From assembly GCA_018266075.1 (NCBI GenBank), contig JAFEBB010000005.1, forward strand, positions 62,001 through 126,000: DNA of 64,000 bases, written 5' to 3'. This DNA comes from Deltaproteobacteria bacterium (lineage in GTDB: Bacteria; Myxococcota; Myxococcia; Myxococcales; SZAS-1). The position numbers and the translations under genes were made by a program. Under the pieces are notes generated by a model that was given only the letters and a program-made list of their open reading frames with translations, searched no databases and had not been told where the DNA came from. Numbering within the stretch: the first letter of the stretch is position 1; every line of letters starts with the position of its first letter. Positions 17,382 to 26,532 of this stretch are shown in pieces.

Positions 17382-18128
17382 ATGGCGCGCACGGCAGCGA
17401 TCGTCGTCATCGGCAACGAGGTCCTCTCGGGCAAGGTGCGCGAGGAGAACGCGAGCTGGCTCATCGGCCGGCTGCGCGAGCTCGGCGTGGAGCTCAAGCG
17501 CATCTTGGTGGTGCCCGACGAGAGCGACGCCATCGTCGACGCGGTGAAGGCCACGTTCCGCAAGGTCGACCACGTGTTCTGCTCCGGCGGAATCGGGCCG
17601 ACGCACGACGACATCACCGTCGAGTCCGTGGCGCTGGCGCTCGGCGTGCCCGTGGTGCGCTCGCAGCAGCTGGTGGCGCTCATCGACGCGCACTACCGCG
17701 ACCGTAAGCCCGACGGCTCGCTGCCGCCCGAGGCCTACCGGCTCGCCGAGGTGCCCGAGGGCGCGCGGCTCATCTCGCATGCGGGCATCTGGTATCCGGC
17801 CATCGCGTTCGACGAGCTGTATCTCCTGCCGGGCGTGCCCATGCTCTTCCGCGCGCAGTTCGACGCGCTCTCGGCCCGCTTCCGCGACGCGCCGTTTCAC
17901 CTGCGCGAGCTGTTTCTGTCGATTGGCGAGGTGCCCATCGCGGCGGCGCTGGATGCCGTGGTCGGTCGGCACGCCGACGTGTCCATCGGCAGCTACCCGC
18001 GCTTCGACGCCGACGCCGACCATCGCGTGAAGCTCACCGTGGAGTCGCGCGACGCCGACGCGGTGAAGCGCGCCTTCGATGACTTGAAGGCCAGCCTGCC
18101 CGCGGGCGCCATCGTCCGCGAGGCGTGA
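17382..18128 (+). CDS. CinA N-terminal (molybdopterin-binding fold) protein
   Basis: This is a 248-residue protein with the MoCF-binding (MoaB/MogA) fold as found in the N-terminal half of CinA. The motifs VIGNEVLSGKVREENA (about 9-24), CSGGIGPTHDDIT (about 67-79), and LLPGVPMLFRAQF (about 148) are all conserved. The C-terminal PncC nicotinamide-nucleotide amidase domain of full CinA is missing, as in many stand-alone members. The family is linked to ADP-ribose and NMN metabolism. It is convergent with the giant TPR gene (6 bp between stops). Confidence 0.85.
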   Translation: MARTAAIVVIGNEVLSGKVREENASWLIGRLRELGVELKRILVVPDESDAIVDAVKATFRKVDHVFCSGGIGPTHDDITVESVALALGVPVVRSQQLVALIDAHYRDRKPDGSLPPEAYRLAEVPEGARLISHAGIWYPAIAFDELYLLPGVPMLFRAQFDALSARFRDAPFHLRELFLSIGEVPIAAALDAVVGRHADVSIGSYPRFDADADHRVKLTVESRDADAVKRAFDDLKASLPAGAIVREA

Positions 18129-18134
18129 CCGGGC

Positions 18135-21100
18135 TCAGGCAAGTCCGAGGCGGAGCTTCTGCCGCATGCGGAAGAAGTCGTCGCTGATGGCGAAGGCCAT
18201 GAGCTCTCGCACGTCGGGGCGGTTCGCAGCGGCGGCCTTCACGGCGTCGAGGCTGTCGAGGCGCGCGTTGGCCTGCTGCGGATCCTCGCGGACCATCAGC
18301 GTCAGGGCGCCCACCAGGTCGCCGGAGTAGATGAGCCCGGCGCGGTCGGCGGAGAGCACGCAGCCCTGCGCCAGCACGGAGGCGTCGAGCTTGGCGCGCG
18401 AGAGCTCCGGCGCCATCGCCTCCAGCTCCTTGAGAATCTTGCCCGGCAGCGCCTTGCGAACGCGCTTGGAGAGCTCCACGTCCGGAACGCCCAGCCGGTC
18501 GAAGTTCGGCGACACGGCGCGCACGGCGGCACCGAGCAGGTTCGCCAGCTCGGGCGCGGTGAGCTTGAGCGCGAGCAGGCTCCGCGCGCGCAGCGCCAGG
18601 GCCGCGCGAGCGAAGAGGAAGCGCTGGTCGCGCGTGGTCTGGTACTTGCGCACCACGTCCGGGCCGATGACGACCGACTGGGGATCGGTGTTCTCCACGG
18701 TCACCGTGGCGCCGCGCTTGCCCTGGTAGACCTCGTACTTCTCCAGGCTCAGCGAGCCGCAGATCACGCGCAGCGGACGGCCCAGCGCGTGATCGGGCTT
18801 GAGGCGGTCGCTGCGGCCGAGGCCCAGCGCGTCGAGGTCGGCGGGATAGAGCTTGTACAGGTCGGCGCCGATGAGCCGCAGCACCTCGCCGAGCGGGCCG
18901 CGGTGCGCCGGGTGGAGCACCAGGGTCTCGTAGTCGGCGTCGGCGACCTTCTCCACGGTCTCCTGCGGCGCGCGCGTCTTCGCGTCGTTCACGAAGAGCG
19001 ACTCCAGCTCCGTGGCCTGCTTGAGGAACACCAGCATCGACGCCGCGCAGAACTGGCGATCCACCTGCTTGCTTTGGTCGTAGAGCCGGAAGAGCGCGTG
19101 GTACGCATCGGCGCGGAACGGGTCGATGCGCAGGAGCTGGCGGTACTCCTCGATCGCCGCGGTGATGCCGGCCGGCTCGCGCGCGAGCAGCTCGGCCAGC
19201 GCGGCGCGGGGCTCGGTGGAGGTCGGGTCGGCCTCGATGGCGAAGCGGTACTGCGCCGAGGCCCGGGTGGGCTCGTTCAGCTTGGCGTAGAGGTGACCCG
19301 CGCGGAGCCGCAGCGAGACGGCCTGCGCGCCGGCGGAGCCCATCGCCTGCTGCTCGAGGAGCCCGGCCAGGTCGGAGCTCTTGCCCAGGCGCTCGTAGAG
19401 GTACGCGAGCCTGTCGAAGACGGCCGTGTCCTGCGGGTTGTAGTGGAGCACGCGCTGGTAGGCCACGATGGCCTGGGCCGCGTCGTTGAAGCCCTCGTCG
19501 AGCACGCGCGCGAGCGAGAGGGTGTGCGCCGCGAGCCGATCGGGCTGGTTCTCGAGCGAGATGAGGCGCTGGAGCACGTCGCCGGCGGCCGTCCAGTTGC
19601 GCACCTCGAGGTGGATGGCCGCGAGGCGCTCGAGGGCGTTCACGTTGTCGGGCACGTCGGCGAGCGCGGTTTGGAGATGTGCCGCGGCGCGCTCGGTCTC
19701 GCCGAGCGAGTCCTGGTAGAGCACCGCGAGTCGGAAGTGCACCTCGGCGAGCTCATGGCGGTCGCCGCCTTGCTCCACGCGCGCAGCGTACGCCCGCGCG
19801 GCCTCGTGCGGATGGCCGCCTTCGGCGAGGAGCTCGCCCTGCAGGGTCAGCGCGGCCGGGTTCGTCGGCGCGGCCACGAGGGCGCGCTCCACGGCACCCA
19901 GCGCCCCTGTCGCGTCGCGGAGGTCGCGACGCAGCACGCGGGCCGCGTCGATGAACGCTGCCGCGGCTTCGTCGTTCTGGCTCGACGCGAGGCGCGCTTC
20001 GCCGCGACGCAGCTGCATCTGCACCAGCGCCGAGCTGCCGCCGCGCCGCGCGAGCAGCTCTTCGAGCCGCGCCGCCGGCGCCGCGGCCAGGGGGTCGAGC
20101 TCGAGGGCCTTCTGGAAGTCGGCCGTCGCGCCGTCGGCGTCGTTCAAGCGCTCCTGGGCGATGAGGCCTGCCTCGTAGAACGCCTGCACGGCCTCGCCCT
20201 TGTCGGCGCAAGCGGCGGCCTCGGCATGGAGGCCAGCGCGCGCGCCCGACCAATCGCCAGCCGCCACGCGCATCCGACGCACACCGCGCAGCGCAGGCAC
20301 GAAGCCCGGCACTGCCGTGGACGCGACCTCATAGAGGGCGAGCGCGTTGGCGCCATCGCCCGAGCTCTCGGCGAGCCGTGCGGCGCGGAGCGCGAGGCTG
20401 CTTCGCTCGGCTGCGGCGGTGGTTCGCTCGAGCTGGGCCACCAGGAGCTGAATCAGCGCGCGCACGTCGCCGGTGCGGACGAGGGCGGCCTCGAGCCCGG
20501 CCACGGCGCGGGAAAGGGTGGGGTGCGCCGCGTAGGCGCGCTTCCAGAGGGCGACCGCCTCGTCGGCCTTGCCCTGCCGCTCCATGTCCGTCGCGGCGGA
20601 GGTCCAGAGCGCGGCGGCGATCTGCGGAGACTGAATCTGGTCGGCGAGCTGGCGGCGGATGTCGAGGCGGCGCGCGCGATCCTGCGCGCGGATGATCTCC
20701 AGCCCCTTGAGCGCCTCCATGTGCCCGGGCTGCAGCGCGAGCAGCTGCTCCCAGCACTGGGCGGCGCGCTGGGGCTCGTCGAGCTTGTGCTGGTACACGC
20801 GGCCGAGCTTGGCGTACGCGGCCACGCGGTCCTCGGGCGTCGACGCGGCCTGCGTCTCGCGCTCGAACAGCGCCACCAGGTCGGCGGTGTTGTTTTGCTC
20901 GGTGAAGATGCGCTCCAGCGCGCGCAGCGACGTGGAGTGCGACGGCGAGAGCCGCAGCACCTCCTGGTACGCCTCCACAGCCAGCTCGAGGCGGCCCGCG
21001 TCCTCCCAGATCGCCGCGACCTGGAAGAGGGTGTTCGCGCGCTCGCCGGGATCGGTGCGTGCAGCGGCCTCGGCGCGCAGCACCTCGACGAGGTTCTCCC

Positions 21101-23123
21101 ACGCGCCGCTCTGGCGATGAATCCGACCGAGGGCCCGCAGCGCCTGGAAGTGCGTGGGCGCGAGCGTGAGCACCTCCTGGTACGCGGTCACGGCGCCGTC
21201 GAGGTCCTTGAGCTTGTCCTCGTGGATCTCGCCGATTTTGAAGGTCAGCACCGCGGCCTGCTCGATCGACGGCGCGATGTCGGCCTCTTGCCGGTACATC
21301 TGGATGAGGTCGGCCCAGCGCTGGCGCTGCGCGTAGAGCCGTCCGAGCGCCTTCAACGCGGGCAAGTACGCGGGCGAGAGCGCGAGGAGCTTCTTGTAGG
21401 CCTCGACGGCCTCCTCGGGCTTCTGCAGCTTCTCCTCGTAGATCTCCGCGTTGCGGTGCAGCAGCGAGACGATCTGCTTGGTGTCGCCGGTGTGCTGGCT
21501 CTCCAAGTCATTCATCGCGATGACGTCGGCGTAGTTGCCCGTGCGCTCGTGCAGGCGCGCCAGCGCGCGAATGGTGGGCAGGTGCTCCGGCGCCATCTCC
21601 AGCGCGCGCTTGAGCGCGGCCGCGGCCTGGACGGGATCCTTCAGGTGCTCTTCGTAGATGGTCGAGACCTGGTGCAGCGTCGAAATCGCCTGGTCGCGAT
21701 CTCGGGTCGCAGTGACCTCGGCCTCGTACATCGCCGCGAGCTCGGCGTAGCGCGCGTGCTTCTCGTAGAGCCGCGCCAGCGCCTTCTGCGCGGGCAGGTA
21801 GCCCGGCACGAGCTGCAGGATCTCGTTGTACCGGCCGATGGCCTCGTCGTCGCGGCCCAGGCGCGTCTCGAGCGTCTCGGCGGCCTTGTAGAGCGGCGCG
21901 GCCTTGAGCTTGGGATCGTCGAGCGTCGCGGCCTCGCGCTCGTGCGTGGAGAGCAGCCCCTGCCAGTCCTGGCGGCGGAAGTAGAGCTTGCCCAGCGCGG
22001 TCAGCGCGAGCTGGTTCGCGGGCTGGAGCTGCAGCACCGCCTGGTAGCGGGCGATGGCCTCGTCCTCGCGCTTGAGCCGCTCCTCGCAGAGCGCGCCCAG
22101 GCGCATGTTGAGCGCCACCTTCTCGGCCTCGTCGGCGATGACGCTTGCCCGCGACGCCAAAACTTCGGCCAGCTCTTCCCAGCGCGCGAACGTCTCGTAC
22201 AAGCGCGCGAGCTCGCTCAGCACCAGCGCGTCCTGCGGCGCGGCCCGACGCGCGGCCTGAAGCGCGCCCACCGCGTCCTCGTTGCGGCCGAGGCGCTCGT
22301 AGATGCGGCTGATGCGGTAGTACGCGGGGCCGGCCTGTGCGCCGAGCCCTTCCGCTTCGGCCGCGAGCGCCTTGAGCAGCGCCTCGCCCGAGCCCGAGCG
22401 CTCCGCGCGCCGCTTCACCGCCGCGAGGATGACCGGATCCTTCCGCCGCAGCGCGAAGGCCTTGTCCAGCAGCTCCGTCGCCTGCGCGTCCATGCCCAGC
22501 CGGTCCGCGCAGAGCGTCGACGCCTCGTAGAAGTAGTGCGCGCGCAGCTGGTCGTCGGTGGAGAGCTCGGCGAGCGCCAAATAGATCGGCAAGAGCTTCG
22601 CGTCCTCGTGGCGCGAGGCGTACGCCTGCTCGAGCGTCGTCAGCAGCGAGAGATCCTGGCCGTTCTCGGCGAGGCCCTTCTCGTAGGACTCCATCGCATC
22701 CGCGGCGCGCCCCAGCCGTTCTTCCAGGAGCTGCCCGCGCTCGAACCAGAGCGACGCGCGCACCGGACCGTCCGACGTCGCCTGCAGCTCGGCATCGAGC
22801 AGCGAGAGCACCAGCTGCCAGTTGCCGACTTCTGCGAAGAGGCGTCGCGCGGCGCGCAGGTTGGGCAGGAAGGCGGGGTCGAGCCGCAGGGCGTGCTCGT
22901 AGCAGAGGCTGGCGTTGCGCGGGCTCTTGAGCTGCTCCCAGAGCTGTCCCATCTCATGGAACAGCGGCGCCGCGGCGGGCACGCTGCCCAGGGCCTTGGC
23001 CTCCTTCTCGTAGCGACCGAGGAGGGCCTGCACCTCGCTGTCGACGCCGGTCGCGGCGTTCGCTTGCGACGCGGGGACAGGGCTTCCCGCTTGCGCGGGC
23101 TCGTGCGGATCGACGCTGCTCAT
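18135..23123 (-). CDS. giant TPR-repeat protein with unknown C-terminal domain
   Basis: This is a 1,662-residue protein starting at ATG 23123 behind GGGAG. There is no clear signal peptide. Residues about 30-1,380 consist of dozens of TPR or TPR-like helical repeats in which the unit is easy to see (for example A..AYQEVL.L.P....AL.AL.R.). The last 280 residues are different: a conserved-looking globular region with VKKYQTTRDQ-like and RFLFARAALALRARS segments and, near the end, SADRAGLIYSGDL. That last piece resembles the third-ligand region of M48-type peptidases, but no HExxH is present. A protein-scaffold role is likely. Its partners are unknown. Confidence 0.85.
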   Translation of the reverse strand: MSSVDPHEPAQAGSPVPASQANAATGVDSEVQALLGRYEKEAKALGSVPAAAPLFHEMGQLWEQLKSPRNASLCYEHALRLDPAFLPNLRAARRLFAEVGNWQLVLSLLDAELQATSDGPVRASLWFERGQLLEERLGRAADAMESYEKGLAENGQDLSLLTTLEQAYASRHEDAKLLPIYLALAELSTDDQLRAHYFYEASTLCADRLGMDAQATELLDKAFALRRKDPVILAAVKRRAERSGSGEALLKALAAEAEGLGAQAGPAYYRISRIYERLGRNEDAVGALQAARRAAPQDALVLSELARLYETFARWEELAEVLASRASVIADEAEKVALNMRLGALCEERLKREDEAIARYQAVLQLQPANQLALTALGKLYFRRQDWQGLLSTHEREAATLDDPKLKAAPLYKAAETLETRLGRDDEAIGRYNEILQLVPGYLPAQKALARLYEKHARYAELAAMYEAEVTATRDRDQAISTLHQVSTIYEEHLKDPVQAAAALKRALEMAPEHLPTIRALARLHERTGNYADVIAMNDLESQHTGDTKQIVSLLHRNAEIYEEKLQKPEEAVEAYKKLLALSPAYLPALKALGRLYAQRQRWADLIQMYRQEADIAPSIEQAAVLTFKIGEIHEDKLKDLDGAVTAYQEVLTLAPTHFQALRALGRIHRQSGAWENLVEVLRAEAAARTDPGERANTLFQVAAIWEDAGRLELAVEAYQEVLRLSPSHSTSLRALERIFTEQNNTADLVALFERETQAASTPEDRVAAYAKLGRVYQHKLDEPQRAAQCWEQLLALQPGHMEALKGLEIIRAQDRARRLDIRRQLADQIQSPQIAAALWTSAATDMERQGKADEAVALWKRAYAAHPTLSRAVAGLEAALVRTGDVRALIQLLVAQLERTTAAAERSSLALRAARLAESSGDGANALALYEVASTAVPGFVPALRGVRRMRVAAGDWSGARAGLHAEAAACADKGEAVQAFYEAGLIAQERLNDADGATADFQKALELDPLAAAPAARLEELLARRGGSSALVQMQLRRGEARLASSQNDEAAAAFIDAARVLRRDLRDATGALGAVERALVAAPTNPAALTLQGELLAEGGHPHEAARAYAARVEQGGDRHELAEVHFRLAVLYQDSLGETERAAAHLQTALADVPDNVNALERLAAIHLEVRNWTAAGDVLQRLISLENQPDRLAAHTLSLARVLDEGFNDAAQAIVAYQRVLHYNPQDTAVFDRLAYLYERLGKSSDLAGLLEQQAMGSAGAQAVSLRLRAGHLYAKLNEPTRASAQYRFAIEADPTSTEPRAALAELLAREPAGITAAIEEYRQLLRIDPFRADAYHALFRLYDQSKQVDRQFCAASMLVFLKQATELESLFVNDAKTRAPQETVEKVADADYETLVLHPAHRGPLGEVLRLIGADLYKLYPADLDALGLGRSDRLKPDHALGRPLRVICGSLSLEKYEVYQGKRGATVTVENTDPQSVVIGPDVVRKYQTTRDQRFLFARAALALRARSLLALKLTAPELANLLGAAVRAVSPNFDRLGVPDVELSKRVRKALPGKILKELEAMAPELSRAKLDASVLAQGCVLSADRAGLIYSGDLVGALTLMVREDPQQANARLDSLDAVKAAAANRPDVRELMAFAISDDFFRMRQKLRLGLA

Positions 23124-24004
23124 GCCGGCTCCCGGAGCGTGTCTTGCTGGGTGCAAAGGTCCGTCTGGACGAGCGAAAAGCGCGCCCGGACGCGCCCCAA
23201 CGAGTACCACACCGCGCCGGCTGCCTTGAAGCGCCGTTCCGCGAAGTCGGGCAGGGCGATCGACGGCCGCAAGGTGCCCGTCGCGGTCTACGTCCGGGCG
23301 CGCTGGGGTGCTTGGCGATTGGTTCGTTGAACCCGTACGGCGTCGTCATCGTGCTCGTATCGGCGATGGCGTCGTTGATGGTGGTACGTCCGACTCCTTT
23401 GTGGATGATGGAGACCGCCGAGGGAGAGTCGCCGGCGACGACCCAAGCGCCACGGATGTGCGCCCCCCCAATCCGCGTGGATCGTGGCCGCGATCGCCAT
23501 CTCTGCGGGCTCGACGCACCGACTTTCGGGCCGACGATTCGACCCTGACGGTCCTTAGCAGGCCTCTTTTCGGCTCCGAAGGGCCTCCGCCCCCCTTGAT
23601 GCGCGCGATGGGGGGCCGGTCATTGTCGATCACCCCCTCGGACTGGTTTTGGGGGGCCCAAATCGAGGTCGGGGCCCCCGAAGCACCCTGTTTGGAGCTT
23701 CGTCGCGGCAACGAGGGCCCTCCCGAGAACGCCTCGACGGGAAAATTGCCGGGCGGAGGCCCCGATCTGGTCCTCGAACGGCGATTTCTGCTTCTCGGGG
23801 GCCCTCGCGAGCGACTCGAACCCAAAATGTCGGGCGAGGGAGGGGGGCACTCTCGAATCCGGGCCCAGAAAATACACTTTTGGGGCGTCGCTCGGCCTTC
23901 GCGAGGCGTGAGAGCCATCGATGCCCCCCTCATTCGCGAAAACCGGCCCCCATTTGGACCAACGAGGGGGTCAAACTCGAAAAGGGGCCCCCGGTTGGGC
24001 GCGC
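23124..24004. other. 881-bp non-coding island, homopolymer- and palindrome-rich
   Basis: No frame here has both a good start and the codon bias of the neighbours. The left part (23124-23560) is ordinary GC-rich DNA that should hold the promoter of the TPR gene. From about 23560 the composition changes. Runs of five to seven G or C are mixed with AAAA and TTTT runs, and the palindrome GGGCCC occurs six times at 23654, 23672, 23715, 23799, 23861 and 23985. The open frames across it are in my view chance products of low stop-codon frequency. Confidence 0.6.
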
Positions 24005-24403
24005 TCAACGCGCGCGCTTGGCTCTTGCGGCGGGCTTGGCGGCTTTCTTCGACGCCTTTGGCCTCTTGGGTGGCAGCTTCGAGGCGAGCTCGAAGGCGCG
24101 CTTCACCCACGCGCGCAGCTCTGCCGGCTCATCCATGATCGACTCGGGCATCTGCACCTTGTCGCTGCGCCTGCCGTCGCCGAGCGGGTCGAACGGCTCT
24201 GCACCTTCGAGGGCCAGGGCCTCGGCGCGATCCGCATCGCTGAGAAGCAGCGCCACCGAGCGCCCAAACGCGCCGCCGAAGAAGTTGCCGTTCACCTTCG
24301 CGGCCAGCCCGCCGAAGAGAAGCTGGGTCTCGATGCGCGTGTCCTTTGGGAGCGCGTCGCGGAAGATCGCGTGGTGCTCGGGCGGGACCTTGATCCAGGG
24401 CAT
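24005..24403 (-). CDS. TfoX N-terminal domain protein
   Basis: This is a 132-residue protein. Residues about 15-105 match the TfoX/Sxy N-terminal domain: ETQLLFGGLAAKVNGNFFGG, VALLLSDADRAEAL, and a closing helix LRAWVKRAFELASKL. The last 25 residues are a Lys/Ala/Pro/Arg-rich tail (RPKASKKAAKPAARAKRAR) that may bind nucleic acid. In gammaproteobacteria TfoX regulates competence, but single-domain members are widespread and mostly uncharacterised. The gene borders the unusual non-coding island. Confidence 0.78.
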   Translation of the reverse strand: MPWIKVPPEHHAIFRDALPKDTRIETQLLFGGLAAKVNGNFFGGAFGRSVALLLSDADRAEALALEGAEPFDPLGDGRRSDKVQMPESIMDEPAELRAWVKRAFELASKLPPKRPKASKKAAKPAARAKRAR

Positions 24404-24534
24404 TCGACGAGCCTAGCAGCGCGGCACGCTCCGCACGCCCACAGAACTTGTGGACGGCCTTTGGACCGGTCGCCTGGCCGCTTCCCGTGCATTCCCCTTT
24501 CGCACAAGCGAGGCTGTTCTATGATGCCCGGCGC

Positions 24535-26418
24535 ATGCCCCCTCCCGGAGCCGGACCGCCCAAGCCCAAGCCCGCCGCCAAGCCGGCCGCGAAGGCGCCC
24601 AGCTCCAAGGGCGGAGGCGCGAAGCAGGCCGGCGGACCCAAGCCCACCGCGCGCTACCAGCTGCTGGAGAAGGTGGCCACCGGCGGCATGGCGCAGCTCT
24701 GGAAGGCCCGCGTGGTCGGGCCCGAGGGCTTCGACAAGCTCGTCGCGGTGAAGCGCATCCTCGACACGTTCTCTTCGAACGAAGAGTTCGTGCGCATGTT
24801 CATCGACGAAGCCCGGCTCGCGGCGCTCTTGAACCACCCCAACGTGGTGCAGGTCTTCGAGCTCGGCCGCGACGTCGACGCGAACCTCTTCATCAGCATG
24901 GAGCTCGTCGTCGGCGTGGAGCTGGCGGCGATGCTGGAGAAGCTCCGCGCCAAGCGCCGCCGCGTGCCCGAGGCCGCCGCGCTGGAGATCATGGTCCAGG
25001 TGCTGCGCGGCCTGCACCACGCGCACGTCAAGGCCGACATCCGCGGCAAGCCGCTGCACATCGTGCACCGCGACGTCTCGCCGCAAAACATTCTGGTTAA
25101 TACGGAAGGCGTCGCCAAGCTCCTCGACTTCGGCGTGGCCAAGGCGCGCGGGCGCCTCACCGAGACCCAGGCCGGCCTCATCAAGGGCAAGTTGCTCTAC
25201 ATGAGCCCGGAGCAGAGCCGGAACCGGCCCATCGACGCCCGCACCGATCAGTTCGCGGCCGCGCTGGTGCTCTGGGAGTGCCTGGTCGGCGAGCCCTGCT
25301 ACACCTTCCCCACGGAGCAGCAGCTCCTGCGCGCGGTGGCGCTGGGCGAGGTCCGCAAGTTCGAGGACGTGGGCGTGCCGGTGGACCCGGAGCTCGAGGG
25401 CGCCATCATGGCCGCGCTCTCGCCCAAGCCCGAAGACCGCTACGAGACGTGCGAGGACTTCGCCAACGCGCTGCTCCGCTACAAGCAGCGCAACTACCCG
25501 AGCTACACGCCCACGATGCTGGGCCAGTTCGTCGAGGAGACCTGCCCCAAAGAGATCGATGCGATGCACAACGTGCCCGATCTCGAGGGCCCGAACGTGC
25601 AGCCGCTCTACGTGGCGCAGGTCGATGTCTCCAACCTCGGCAACCAGAAGGGCAGCAAGCTCAACAAGTGGGCGCTTGCGGGTGGCGGCGCTCTGGCCGC
25701 GATCGGCCTGGCCGTCGGCGGAGTTGCCTGGTACCTGCGCGCGACCGCGCCGCCGCCGGAAGAGAAGATCGTCGTCGTGCAGAAGCCGGCGGAGATCAAG
25801 ACGGTGGTGGAGAAGGTCGTGGAGTACCGCGACCAGGACATGGCGCGCCTGGCCGGGCTCGACCTCGACGCCGGCATCAAGTTCGAGCCCATCGAGCTCG
25901 AGGACGGCGGCACCGCCAAGGCCGTGCGCCTGCCCAGCGGAAAAGTAGGCTGGGTGGTGGGCCTGGGCGACGGCACGCACGTGCTCCGCGTGGACCTGGA
26001 GGACGGCGGCAAGCTCCTCGTGCCCATCACCGTCCCGGCGGACCCCGTGCCGGCCTCGGCGGAGATGGTGAACTTCGACGACGGCGGCATCGCGGCGAAG
26101 GCGCACCTCACCGACGGCGGCTACGGCTGGATCACCCGCGCCGACGGCGGCGGCTTCCTGGTGGAGATCCCGGGCAGTCCGGAGCCGTTCAAGTACGACG
26201 GCCCGGTGCCCGACGACATGCCGCTCCCCGAAGCACCCATCCCCACGACGATCGAGAGCGTGACCCTCGAGGACGGCGGCACCGCGGTGCAGGCCCACCT
26301 CCCGGATGCAGGAAGCGGCTGGGTGCAGACCATCAACGGCAAGACGACGCTCATTGTCGTGAAGGACGACGGCACGGAAGAGCGCGCTCCGTTCACCATG
26401 CCCGGCTCGGCGCCCTGA
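24535..26418 (+). CDS. membrane Ser/Thr protein kinase with three extracytoplasmic DGG repeats
   Basis: This is a 627-residue kinase. The N-terminal 38 residues are a Pro/Lys/Ala-rich tail. The kinase domain (about 40-310) has a glycine loop VATGGMAQLWKA, VAVKRI Lys, HRDVSPQN catalytic loop (about 177), DFGVAKARG (about 197) and MSPEQ. One transmembrane helix (ALAGGGALAAIGLAVGGVAW, about 378-400) is followed by a possible coiled stalk (EKIVVVQKPAEIKTVVEKVV). The outer part contains three related units of about 55-60 residues, starting near 450, 508 and 572. Each has an acidic-DGG turn and a Gly-Trp-Val/Ile strand. They resemble no named sensor domain I know. TATGAT at 24520-24525 could be a -10 box, making the message nearly leaderless. 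Confidence 0.88.
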   Translation: MPPPGAGPPKPKPAAKPAAKAPSSKGGGAKQAGGPKPTARYQLLEKVATGGMAQLWKARVVGPEGFDKLVAVKRILDTFSSNEEFVRMFIDEARLAALLNHPNVVQVFELGRDVDANLFISMELVVGVELAAMLEKLRAKRRRVPEAAALEIMVQVLRGLHHAHVKADIRGKPLHIVHRDVSPQNILVNTEGVAKLLDFGVAKARGRLTETQAGLIKGKLLYMSPEQSRNRPIDARTDQFAAALVLWECLVGEPCYTFPTEQQLLRAVALGEVRKFEDVGVPVDPELEGAIMAALSPKPEDRYETCEDFANALLRYKQRNYPSYTPTMLGQFVEETCPKEIDAMHNVPDLEGPNVQPLYVAQVDVSNLGNQKGSKLNKWALAGGGALAAIGLAVGGVAWYLRATAPPPEEKIVVVQKPAEIKTVVEKVVEYRDQDMARLAGLDLDAGIKFEPIELEDGGTAKAVRLPSGKVGWVVGLGDGTHVLRVDLEDGGKLLVPITVPADPVPASAEMVNFDDGGIAAKAHLTDGGYGWITRADGGGFLVEIPGSPEPFKYDGPVPDDMPLPEAPIPTTIESVTLEDGGTAVQAHLPDAGSGWVQTINGKTTLIVVKDDGTEERAPFTMPGSAP

Positions 26419-26499
26419 TCTGGGCGTCCCTTCGACGAAGGAAGTTGTAGGCAATATTGACGATTCCGCCATCAGTGTGGGATTTACCAGACCCGCTTC

Positions 26500-26516
26500 G
26501 AGGAGGCCGGCTCCTC
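26500..26516 (+). promoter_or_regulatory. leader hairpin before lipoprotein gene
   Basis: GAGGAG (26500-26505) and CTCCTC (26511-26516) form a perfect six-bp stem with loop GCCGG. It sits 17 bases ahead of the ATG of the Cys-rich lipoprotein. The true ribosome-binding site appears to be AAGGA just before the ATG. The hairpin may influence mRNA stability or translation; no function is proven. A TTGACG at 26457-26462 is a possible -35 box. Confidence 0.3.
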
Positions 26517-26532
26517 TGGACAAGGACTGACC

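Noticed and set aside
23308-24138. Open frames of 250-280 codons in both directions in the non-coding island
   Set aside because: Their codon use lacks the G/C third-position bias, they contain long homopolymers and no recognisable domain, and they run out of frame into the TfoX-domain gene.
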